This document shows positions 22,615 through 33,200 of a DNA stretch of 64,000 nucleotides, one piece after another. The notes under the pieces were generated by a model. That model searched no databases. It was given only the letters and a program-made list of their open reading frames with translations, and was not told the origin of the DNA. Every line of letters begins with the position of its first letter. Position 1 is the first letter of the stretch. The DNA is from Scilla litardierei (lineage: Eukaryota; Streptophyta; Magnoliopsida; Asparagales; Asparagaceae). Position numbers and translations under genes: made by a program. The stretch is taken from the NCBI GenBank assembly GCA_030789695.1, contig CM061134.1, positions 66,377,486-66,441,485 of the forward strand, read 5' to 3'.

Positions 22615-22619
22615 GTTAG
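22615..22619. repeat. Target-site duplication GTTAG (right)
   Basis: Matches 15803-15807. Confidence 0.9.
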
Positions 22620-23478
22620 ATGTACATACAATGAATAGAAATTTTTTTTGATGATAATAAGAAAATATTTTTTTTGATAATAGTGAAAAATTAAAAGCTT
22701 ACATATTATTTTATACTAATACTAACAATTTGGTGATATCCAGATACAATATTTTGTGATGACACAACGATATGATCCTTCACATAAAATATCATCAAAG
22801 AAGAAAGGAGGGGACTTACTAACATTCAAGAACATCTGAGTCTAGGAAATTTAGAAGTATCTCCTTCAAATTTTGATTCACCACCACAGAAGGTGCTTTC
22901 ATTATGAGATAGTTGTGTTTCTTAAGATGTAATGGTTCTTTCATTTGGATCATATCAATTTGAAGAAGCTGTCAAGTTATGGGTTGAATAAATTTTCATA
23001 ATCAAGAAGAACAAGACATGGAAGCCAATTGATCTAGTTTAAGGAATGAAAGAGAGTGGCCGTATAAATCAATATGGCCAGTCAAATATAAGATGATTCA
23101 ATCTATCTGATGAATGCTTGTGGTAGAAGACATATATATTCATAGCAGTCATTGTGGACGTTAATTAAACATTTAGACTGGGAAAATAAATATCACTCAT
23201 ATTATCCATGGAACTGTGCTAAATAGCTGGATTTCAAGTTAGCATTTTCAAGTGCAATCTTGGAGAAATGTATTTGGAGTGGCTTCAAGGCTTCTGGATC
23301 CTTGAAGGGGTATGAATAGCGTTAAAAAGCAATATTACACCAAGTTGCTAATAAAAAATAAGCTATGCAGAACTCAATGATAAAGATAACCTTGATTGCT
23401 TTGGAATATTAGACAACCCAATATTAAGATAACTATACATATATAACAATAAATATATATAACAACATATATATATAT
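22620..23478. other. No gene recognised
   Basis: AT-rich single-copy-looking DNA with only short frames. No repeat structure or element terminus was seen apart from a short TA run at the right end. Confidence 0.5.
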
Positions 23479-23962
<484 letters not shown>

Positions 23963-24505
23963 TCTATTATATAAAAGAGGGATGTTATCAAGAGAAATTG
24001 GATAAGAGAATTTGGACATGAGAAATTGGATAAGAGAATTTGGATATCTATTATATAAAAGAGGGATGTTATCAAGAGAAATTGGATAAGAGAATTTGGA
24101 CATGAGAAATTGGATAAGAGAATTTGGATATCTATTATATAAAAGAGGGATGTTATCAAGAGAAATTGGATAAGATAATTTGGACATGAGAAATTGGATA
24201 AGAGAATTTTGATATCTATTATATAAAAGAGGGAAGATATTCTCCCCCCCTTCCGAACATTTTTTTCTATTACTTTGATGATTTTGAATCTTATCCTACT
24301 AGGACAAAGCTTTGTCCTACGTGACAAGTTTGCCCTAGGTGGCAATGACAATTTTGAGGAAACTTCAATTTTGGGGGGAAACTTCAATTTGGGGGGAAAT
24401 TTGAAATTTTGTGGGAAAACTTGAAATTTGTGTGGGGGGGGGGGGGGGGGGTGGGAAACTCAGCCATTAAATAAACCGTGCCCTATGGGCACGGGTAATG
24501 ACTAG
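23963..24505 (+). mobile_element. Helitron A, non-autonomous
   Basis: 543 bp. The 5' end is TC in TCTATTATATAAAAGAGGGA. The 3' end is the hairpin CCGTGCCC-TAT-GGGCACGG (24476-24494), a 7-nt spacer, then CTAG at 24502-24505. It is flanked by A (23962) and T (24506), as expected for insertion between A and T. The first 84 bp are repeated three times (starts 23963, 24047, 24131), and a fourth 5' terminus at 24215 leads into the body. The body holds the perfect 18-bp palindrome AGGACAAAGCTTTGTCCT and an 18-G run. No coding capacity; it would need the RepHel protein of an autonomous partner. Confidence 0.85.
24434..24451 (+). repeat. Run of 18 G
   Basis: Eighteen consecutive G inside Helitron A, 25 bp before its 3' hairpin. 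The same place in Helitron B has only about 7 G. A potential G-quadruplex and a likely spot for assembly length error. Confidence 0.9.
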
Positions 24506-24506
24506 T

Positions 24507-24519
24507 ATAAATATAGAGA

Positions 24520-24566
<47 letters not shown>

Positions 24567-24580
24567 TACATACATACATA
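24507..24580. repeat. TA/CATA microsatellite between Helitrons A and B
   Basis: About 74 bp, mostly TA, with TACATACATA at its right end. Helitron B starts directly after it. Confidence 0.9.
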
Positions 24581-25163
24581 TCTATTCAATAAAAGAGGGA
24601 TGTTATCGAGAGAAATTGGATAAGAGAATTTGTACATGAGAAATTGGATAGGGGAATTTGGACATCTATTCTATAAAAGAGGGATGTTATCAAGAGAAAT
24701 TGGATAAGAGAATTTGGACATGAGAAATTGGATAGGAGAATTTAGATATCTATTATATAAAAGAGGGATGTTATCAACAGAAATTGGATAAGAGAATTTG
24801 GACATGAGAAATTGGATAGGAGAATTTGGATATCTATTCTATAAAAGAGGGATGTTATCAAGAGAAATTGGATAAGAGAATTTTGATATCTATTATATAA
24901 AAGAGGGAAGATATTCTCCCCTCCTTCCGAACATTTTTTTCCCGTACTTTGAAGATTTTGAATCTTATCCTACTAGGACAAAGCTTTGTCCTACGTGACA
25001 AGTTTGCCCTAGGTGGCAATGACAATTTTGAGAAAACTTCAATTTTGGGGGGAAACTTCAATTTGGGGTGAAACTTGAAATTTTGTGGGGAAACTTGAAC
25101 TTTGTGGGGGGAAAAACTCAGCCATTAAATAAACCGTGCCCTATGGGCACGGGTAATGACTAG
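24581..25163 (+). mobile_element. Helitron B, non-autonomous
   Basis: 583 bp and a close relative of A. 5' termini start at 24581, 24665, 24749 and 24833 (84-bp steps) and 24889 (a 56-bp step), the last one leading into the body. The 3' hairpin is at 25134-25152 and CTAG at 25160-25163. Flanks are A and T. It carries the same AGGACAAAGCTTTGTCCT palindrome (24975-24992). It has one more 5'-terminal unit than A. Confidence 0.85.
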
Positions 25164-25174
25164 TATATATATAT

Positions 25175-25318
25175 GGGGCTACATCTCCCCTCTCGGACTT
25201 ACCCGGGGGCCGTTGGGGGCACGGCGGTTTCCCCCCAGTTTGCATAGTCTCGGCCGGGCTCTCGCCTTACCCTCCTAAGCCGAAGGCGGGGGGAGGGGGT
25301 TGGGGATTTTTCTGGGTT
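25175..25318. other. GC-rich island between AT microsatellites
   Basis: About 140 bp with C-rich then G-rich runs (CCCGGGGGCCG, GGCGGGGGGAGGGGG) between TA repeats. It contains no open frame worth calling. It may be the fragment of another element; unassigned. Confidence 0.5.
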
Positions 25319-25506
25319 GTATATATATATATATATATGTATATATATGTATATATGTATATATATGTATATATGTATATATATATATTTACATATATAC
25401 ATATATATATACATATATATATATGTATATATATGTATATATGTATACATATGTATATATGTATATATATATATTTATATATGTAAATATATATATATAC
25501 ATATAT
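25319..25506. repeat. TA/TATG/CATA microsatellite
   Basis: About 190 bp of TATA with regular TATG and CATA interruptions. Open frames on both strands here encode Tyr-Ile strings and are not genes. Confidence 0.95.
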
Positions 25507-25910
25507 GGAAAAAGGGGATCTAAGGTGCCTCCTTAGATGAAAATCTAAGGAGGCGCCCTCATCTCACCACATCTCCTACAATTTTATTGGAAATTTTTTT
25601 TCATGGGGTTGTTGTTCACATCATGGATGATCAACATACCAAATTTCAGTGGATTCCAATACTTTTTGAGCTATCATCTATCCCTTACAATTTCAATGGT
25701 CTAAAAACGTGCTTAAAACCCACGAAGTTGCAAGGGGTAGATGGTGGCTCAAAAAGTATTGGAATCCCTTGAAATTTGGTATGTTGATCATCCGTAAGGT
25801 GAACAATAAACCCATGAAAAAAATTTCAAAAAAAATGTGTGAAATAGGGGGAAATGGGGGCGCCTCCTTAGATTGAATCTAAGGAGGCACCTTAGGATCC
25901 CTTTACCCTA
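25507..25910. mobile_element. Palindromic foldback MITE
   Basis: About 404 bp whose left half is the near-complete inverse of its right half, centred near 25709. Left: GGGGATCTAAGGTGCCTCC...; right: ...GGAGGCACCTTAGGATCCC. Within each arm is a second, smaller perfect hairpin (CCTCCTTAGAT-GAAA-ATCTAAGGAGG at 25528-25553 and its counterpart at 25863-25887). It sits in TA sequence and has no coding capacity. Such elements are mobilised by transposases encoded elsewhere and their transcripts are good small-RNA precursors; both are family knowledge, not shown here. Confidence 0.8.
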
Positions 25911-25944
25911 CATATATACATATATATATATATACATATATCTA

Positions 25945-28751
25945 TCTATATTATAAAAGAGGGATGTTATCAAGAGAAATTGGATACGAGATATTGGACA
26001 TGAGAAATTGGATAAGAGATATCTATATTATAAGAGAGGCATGTTATCAAGAGAAATTGAATAAGAGATATTGGAAAAGAGAAATTGGATAAGAGATATC
26101 TATATTATAAAAGAGGGATGTTATCAAGAGAAATTGGATAAGAGATATTGGAAAAGAGAAATTGGATAAGAGATATCTATATTATAAAAGAGGGATGTTA
26201 TCAAGAGAAATTGGAAAAGAGATATTGGAAAAGAGAAATTGGATAAGAGATATCTATATTATAAAAGAGGGATGTTATCAAGAGAAATTGGATAAGAGAT
26301 ATTGGACAAGAGAAATTGGATAAGAGATATCTATATTATAAAAGAGGGATGTTATCAAGAGAAATTGGATAAGAGATATTGGACAAGAGAAATTGGATAA
26401 GAGATATCTATATTATAAAAGAGGGATGTTATCAAGAGAAATTGGATAAGAGATATTGGAAAAGAGAAATTGGATAAGAGATATCTATATTATAAAAGAG
26501 GGATGTTATCAAGAGAAATTGGATAAGAGATATTGGAAAAGAGAAATTGGATAAGAGATATCTATATTATAAAAGAGGGATGTTATCAAGAGAAATTGGA
26601 TAAGAGATATTGGAAAAGAGAAATTGGATAAGAGATATCTATATTATAAAAGAGGGATGTTATCAAGAGAAATTGGATAAGAGATATTGGACAAGAGAAA
26701 TTGGATAAAAGATATCTATATTATAAAAGAGGGATGTTATCAAGAGAAATTGGATAAGAGAAATTGGATAAGAGATATCTATATTATAAAAGAGGGATGT
26801 TATCAAGAGAAATTGGATAAGAGATATTGGACAAGAGAAATTGGATAAGAGATATCTATATTATAAGAGGGGGATGTTATCAAGAGAAATTGGATAAGAG
26901 ATATTGGACAAGAGAAATTGGATAAGAGATATCTATATTATAACAGAGGGATGTTATCAAGAGAAATTGGATAAGAGATATTGGACATGAGAAATTGGAT
27001 AAGAGATATCTATATTATAAAAGAGGGATGTTATCAAGAGAAATTGGATAAGAGAAATTGGATAAGAGATATCTATATTACAAAAGAGGGATGTTATCAA
27101 GAGAAATTGGATAAGAGATATTGGAAAATAGAAATTGGATAAGAGATATCTATATTATAAAAGAGGGATGTTATCAAGAGAAATTGGATAAGAGATATTG
27201 GAAAAGAGAAATTGGATAAGAGATATCTATATTATAAAAGAGGGATGTTATCAAGAGAAATTGGATAAGAGATATTGGAAAAGAGAAATTGGATAAGAGA
27301 TATCTATATTATAAAAGAGGGATGTTATCAAGAGAAATTGGATAAGAGATATTGGACAAGAGAAATTGGATAAGAGATATCTATATTATAAAAGAGGGAT
27401 GTTATCAAGAGAAATTGGATAAGAGATATTGGAAAAGAGAAATTGGATAAGAGATATCTATATTATAAAAGAGGGATGTTATCAAGAGAAATTGGATAAG
27501 AGATATTGGAAAAGAGAAATTGGATAAGAGATATCTATATTATAAAAGAGGGATGTTATCAAGAGAAATTGGATAAGAGATATTGGAAAAGAGAAATTGG
27601 ATAAGAGATATCTATATTATAAAAGAGGGATGTTATCAAGAGAAATTGGATAAGAGATATTGGACAAGAGAAATTGGATAAGAGATATCTATATTATAAA
27701 AGAGGGATGTTATCAAGAGAAATTGGATAAGAGAGATTGGAAAAGAGAAATTGGATAAGAGATATCTATATTATAAAAGAGGGATGTTATCAAGAGAAAT
27801 TGGATAAGAGATATTGGACAAGAGAAATTGGATAAGAGATATCTATATTATAAAAGAGGGATGTTATCAAGAGAAATTGGATAAGAGATATTTGACAAGA
27901 GAAATTGGATAAGAGATATCTATATTATAAAAGAGGGATGTTATCAAGAGAAATTGGATAAGAGATATTGGAAAAGAGAAATTGGATAAGAGATATCTAT
28001 ATTATAAAAGAGGGATGTTATCAAGAGAAATTGGATAAGAGATATTGGAAAAGAGAAATTGGATAAGAGATATCTATATTATAAAAGAGGGATGTTATCA
28101 AGAGAAATTGGATAAGAGATATTGGAAAAGAGAAATTGGATAAGAGATATCTATATTATAAAAGAGGGATGTTATCAAGAGAAATTGGATAAGAGATATT
28201 GGACAAGAGAAATTGGATAAAAGATATCTATATTATAAAAGAGGGATGTTATCAAGAGAAATTGGATAAGAGAGATTGGAAAAGAGAAATTGGATAAGAG
28301 ATATCTATATTATAAAAGAGGGATGTTATCAAGAGAAATTGGATAAGAGATATTGGACAAGAGAAATTGGATAAGAGATATCTATATTATAAGAGGGGGA
28401 TGTTATCAAGAGAAATTGGATAAGAGATATTGGACAAGAGAAATTGGATAAGAGATATCTATATTATAACAGAGGGATGTTATCAAGAGAAATTGGATAA
28501 GAGATATTGGACATGAGAAATTGGATAAGAGATATCTATATTATAAAAGAGGGATGTTATCAAGAGAAATTAGATAAGAGAAATTGGATAAGAGATATCT
28601 ATATTATAAAAGAGGGATGTTATCAAGAGAAATTGGATACGAGATATTGGACATGAGAAATTGGATAAGAGATATCTATATTATAAAAGAGGCATGTTAT
28701 CAAGAGAAATTGAATAAGAGATATTGGAAAAGAGAAATTGGATAAGAGATA
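25945..28751 (+). repeat. 37-copy tandem array of Helitron 5' termini
   Basis: 37 units: 34 of 77 bp and 3 of 63 bp (starting 26715, 27009 and 28535), every one opening with TCTATATTATAAAAGAGGGA or a near variant. Each unit holds two copies of AGAAATTGGATAAGAGA around a variable ATATTGGAAAAG/ATATTGGACAAG spacer; the short units lack the spacer. Marker variants show higher-order structure. Units 10, 13, 14 and 15 match units 30, 33, 34 and 35, and units 1-2 match units 36-37. Confidence 0.95.
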
Positions 28752-29000
28752 TCTATATTATAAAACAGGGATGTTATCATGGGTTTTTGGATAAGAGTTT
28801 TTGATAAGAGATGAGAAATTGGGTATATATGAGGGATGTTGTTAAGAGTTGTTGGATAAGATAAGAGAAATTGGATAAGATATGAGAAATTGGATAAGAT
28901 ATGAGAAATTGGATAAGTTAAGAGAAATTGGATAAGAGAAATAGAAAGATTGAAATAATGGGGGGAAAGTTTGTATTTTGGGGGAAAAATTTGGTTTGAA
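28752..29000 (+). repeat. Helitron C inner 5' end with AGAAATTGGATAAG repeats
   Basis: The 38th terminus starts at 28752, then diverges as TGTTATCATGGGTTTTTGG, matching the 5' end of Helitron D at 36738 with one difference over about 46 bp. The following 200 bp repeat AGAAATTGGATAAG with varied spacers. This is probably the original start of the element before the array formed. Confidence 0.75.
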
Positions 29001-29470
29001 ATTTTGAAATATGTTATTGAAAATTAGGTGGGAAAATACTCACAGACCCTGTCGCCCAAATTCGTGGAGATTAGGTGGGAAAATACTCAAGATTCAATTG
29101 CGTCTTCCTCTCTCTCCTTTTCAAATTCGTGGAGATTTTTCTTCCGCCCTCGCCCTGCACACAGACCTCCATATCTTCTTCCTCCCAGTAGCTCAAGCAA
29201 TGTCAATGGTTTCTTTGAATCCCTCTCATCTCCTCCCACAAAAGCTCTAGCTCCCATCTCAGGCCTTGGACCTCTCTTTCCCCATTGCTGTTGTCTGATC
29301 TTTGAAGGGGGAACACGACGCTCCCACAAAAACCAAGTGATGGCCTTTCCCCATTGCTGAGATGCTCCCGGGATGCTCCATTACCGAAGGCCCCGATCTC
29401 CCGAGATGCTCCTTTGCAATTGGACATGAGGTTCCCGTCTCCTCTTCCAGTTTGGATTGGGGTTTGGTGA
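29001..29470 (+). other. Possible captured 5' transcript fragment in Helitron C
   Basis: A CT-rich stretch (CTTCCTCTCTCTCC...) is followed by ATGTCAATGG at 29200 with a short frame of 16 codons. Longer frames overlap in other phases on both strands. The composition resembles a plant 5' UTR and first exon, and an ~60-bp segment (AAATTCGTGGAGATT...) is locally duplicated. I cannot name a source gene and the call is weak. Confidence 0.3.
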
Positions 29471-29936
29471 TTATAAATTTACTGTTATCAAATGGTTAGT
29501 GGGTCGATTATCTGTTGTGTGGTGGGGAGATTTGCATGCAAATAGATTCTTAGTTAGGTTTGGGGTCAAGTAACCTGTTTGGGGTTAAATAACCAAAATA
29601 TTCATTCATATAACCTGTTTGGGGTCAAATAGACAATGAACTAATCATTTTTCTATCTATTTTCATGCACAGAACCTGTTTGATATTTTTCCTGACAAAG
29701 CCCTTAAACTGTAATGGAATAGAGGGGTGATTTGTAGGACTCGGTATAGCCATCTCCATTTTTTGTTGGTTTCCAAGTTGCCACTTTTCCAGTTTTTAGT
29801 TGTATTTTGGTTGTATTCCCCTATCTCCATCTTAATTCAGCGGTCATCATCTTTGGCTTTATTTTGCCTTTTTGATCACAAGTTTGGAGTGGTTGTTGTC
29901 GTGAATGTTGGGATTTTTGTTGTGCTTTTTTGCAAG

Positions 29937-30086
29937 ACTTTTGGAATTGGGACTTGGTGTGGATAATGGATGCAAGTGTGTACTGTTACTCGGGAGATGT
30001 GCTTGCGGATATGGCAGATAAAGAGCTGCATCCGGAAGCTACATGGGGCTGGTTCATTCTTGATGGAAGTGTTCAGGGAATTTGCC
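29937..30086 (+). other. Candidate captured exon in Helitron C
   Basis: 150 bp between an acceptor-like TTTTTTGCAAG and a donor GTGAGT, open in the frame that reads FWNWDLVWIMDASVYCYSG... and WGWFILDGSVQGIC. Codon use and residue mix are protein-like, unlike the surrounding AT-rich DNA. I do not recognise the protein. Helitrons commonly carry host exons, which makes capture the simplest explanation. Confidence 0.4.
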
Positions 30087-30663
30087 GTGAGTTTGATCTT
30101 AATCATCATTTATTTACAATCGAACATGATATTATAGTAAATTGCATATTTGCGCTATTATATCATGTATGCAATTACTCTTCTTTAATGTGTGTAATGA
30201 TGGATTATAAGATTTAGGCATGTTTAATTTTACATTTGTTGTGGTTGAATGTCTAGATTTTGGGTTTGTATTGGGCATTCTAAGTTGATTTGTCATTGCT
30301 AAGGATGTGATCTTTTGGGCTAGACGTGGAGGAGTTGAGGTGGAGTTTGTCTATGGAAATTTTTCATCAATTAATTTGATTTATCCTCAAAAAGTTCTTC
30401 CTCATGCTCCTATCATTCTTATTCGTCTATCAAAAAAGAGCCATATTCTCATATAGAAAGGCTGTTAATGAACTCGAACTAAGCATATGAGAGTTAAAAG
30501 TTTTTATCTGTGCATTCTCTTTAGCATCGTGTTGTTCAAGCTCCATTCAAATGAGCTGTTTTTGTTCTATAGAATTGGACAAGAGGTTCAAAATTGAGCT
30601 ACTTTTCTTATTTTAAGGTTAATATTGTTATTGTGCATTAGAAGTTTGTTGAAATGCTCAGAT

Positions 30664-30831
30664 GGTGGCAGGGGCGATGAAGAGATCGAAAAATGGTGGC
30701 ATAACTTGATCGGAGAGAGATCAGCTTCCTCTTGGAATACGGGGCTTATCAAGAACAATGTATGCAAGATTGAGAATTTGATGAATGCGAGTTTCTACTT
30801 TGAATTGAAAGTTTTAGGCCTATCACTGTAA
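30664..30831 (+). other. Exon-like segment, copy 1 of a duplicated fragment
   Basis: It encodes GDEEIEKWWHNLIGE and then a longer frame to 30831. A related sequence at 33071-33200 encodes GDEDIDGWWHNL and then loses the frame. The two are 2.4 kb apart in the same orientation. The source is unrecognised. Confidence 0.4.
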
Positions 30832-33070
30832 ACATTCCTTATGCTTGCCATTCGCCAAGCTTGCTGCAAGTTCATTTGTGCTTATAAATTTATTGTCAAC
30901 ACAAGCGTAGTTTTCTTAACCTTTTTTCATTCTAAGATGGTTTGGCACCCTTGCGTTCAAGTAATTCCAGTTAAATAGCATACATATCTAACTCCTATTA
31001 GCGTAAGAAATTAAAAACTACTCTTTAAAATAAATCTCTCAGACAGGTCAACATCAGGCTGCGTCTGATTACCAGTTAATATGACAATAAGGATAAAACA
31101 TGTACTGCTCCACCACACATTCATCAACTAATTAAATGGCTGCGGATTATAGCAACATTTTATGGTTGATGTATTATTGTATCTCCTTCAGGGTATATTA
31201 TCAATAAACACACATAGACTAAAGATGGAGGCGAAAAACCACGAAGATACAACAGAATTGATAACCGAAAAAGTTCCAAACATATAACAGCTGATGTTTT
31301 AAACCATGCACGACATAGAAAGACCCATTGTTTAACATTTCTCCACTTGCTTAATGTAATTCTTATTTCTATTTTTAATATCCTAGAAGCAGAACCATAT
31401 CCAGTTCAAAGTTCAAATTGAGTTACTTTTTTATTTTTGGGCAAAAAAGATTCGTGCCTTATGTTATTCTTTAGAGTACAAGAACACAATTACCATTTTC
31501 TAAGTTACTTATCTGTTACTATTTGGATGTTTTTATGGCATTTGTCATGCATTCTATCACTCATTGGCTAGATATAGAAAGTTTTTTTGGAAATGAATTG
31601 GCACATTCTTATCACAAAGCTATATGCTATTTTGAGCATTAATGTGCCATGTTCTAAACCTTTCTGGTCTTTCTATTTTGTTACTTCACATAAATTCTGA
31701 TTCATTCATGTTAGATGCTTCTACATTTTTGAATTGTTTTCCTTTTTCTGTTGATTTGGATCTTTCAATTTAAATTTTTTGATTTGATGCTTCAAATTCA
31801 ACAAATAACTTATTATGTTGCCCTTTCTTTTTGGGTTTTGTTATTCATTGTATTTGGTTGATAATTGACTATTTTACTTATTACTAACTTTCAGAAAATA
31901 GCATGAAATTATTTCTACAGTTTATGCTGCCTATTATTCATTTGATTTTGTTAATTTGCTTAAAATCTGAATTATTCATGATGAATTCATCCACAGTTTA
32001 ATTGATGATTTGTAATATACTCCATGTAGTACACATCTCAAATACAATGCCTTTAACCGATTATTTGTATTGTGTTATCATTATGATTTGATTTCATATC
32101 ATTACGTGTCGAGCTAAGGGATGTTAAGAACTAAAAGTGGTTTATTAGCACCTTTGGATGTCCGGGTCGAACATAAATTGCATAAACAAATAAATCTTAG
32201 CTATTTTTATTTGTGTTAATCTGCGTTACGTCATTTTGGGCATTGGCTCACGATGTAATCATGTTTAGGTTTAGAGATTACTATTTTTGAACTAGCAAGT
32301 GAATGGTATATCATATGACAGACATCCCAAAACTTTGAAGTTTTAAGGGGCATGTTCGAGCTTAAGTGAATGCATGTGTGATATGGTATCTTGGTTGGTT
32401 TGGCTGTTGGTGGGTTAACTGACTGTGCCAGTTTCATCTTTCCATCTACTTAGTGTTAAGCTTGGGATGATTTGATGTCAGTTTAATGTTAGGCTTGGGA
32501 TGATTTTGTGGCCAAATTGCTAACGAAGTTGGTGAGGATGGGAAGTAAATTACCACCGATCAACAATGTTCAATCATTTGTTAACTGAGATAGTCAACAA
32601 TGTCCTGTCTTCTTTAGTTAGACATATGATTATTGTTCATTCTACATGGTTTTTATTCAGATATGGAAGCTATTTGTTTCCAAATTTTATTTCAGCATCT
32701 CATGCATATCAAGTTTTTGAATTTTCTTCAGCTCCATTATTTTCAGTCGTTTTGGGCATCAACACTATTGATTTTGTGTGTTCCAGATAAATACATTATG
32801 GTGTAAGACCTTTCTAAAATAATATCAGAATCATACAGTTAGAAATGAATTTCATCGCATGAGGTAAAAAAGGTCAATTCTCGATCGCATTGATCGATCA
32901 TTTGTATGTCTAGCTTAAAAGTGCTTGCGTGCAGAGCGATGAATGGACTCAATTGATGTTCTGTAATTTATTCTTTGGTATTGAATTGATATCTTTTTTG
33001 CTTTTCTTATTGGTAGGATTTTGATGTTTACATGGGCTTCTTGTGCTCGCTGCTTCTTGGAAGTGAAAAC
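30832..33070. other. AT-rich Helitron C cargo without a gene
   Basis: No coding signal; only frames of about 75 codons or fewer with no family resemblance. No tandem array. Confidence 0.5.
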
Positions 33071-33200
33071 ACATACATGTGGCGATGAAGATATCGACGG
33101 ATGGTGGCATAACTTGGTCGTATATAGAGCAACTTTCCTCCTGAAATTTTTGGGCGAATCAAGAACAAAGTATGCGAGAATGAGGATTTGATGAATGAGA
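33071..33200 (+). pseudogene. Exon-like segment, copy 2 of a duplicated fragment
   Basis: Resembles 30664-30790 at GGCGATGAAGA...TGGTGGCATAACTTG and again at GAATCAAGAACAA...GATTTGATGAATG, but the reading frame differs after about 20 codons. It is a decayed paralogous copy. Confidence 0.45.

Noticed and set aside
25945..28751. CRISPR-like look of the regular array
   Set aside because: Units are near-identical throughout with no unique spacers, the setting is a plant genome, and each unit is a Helitron terminus.
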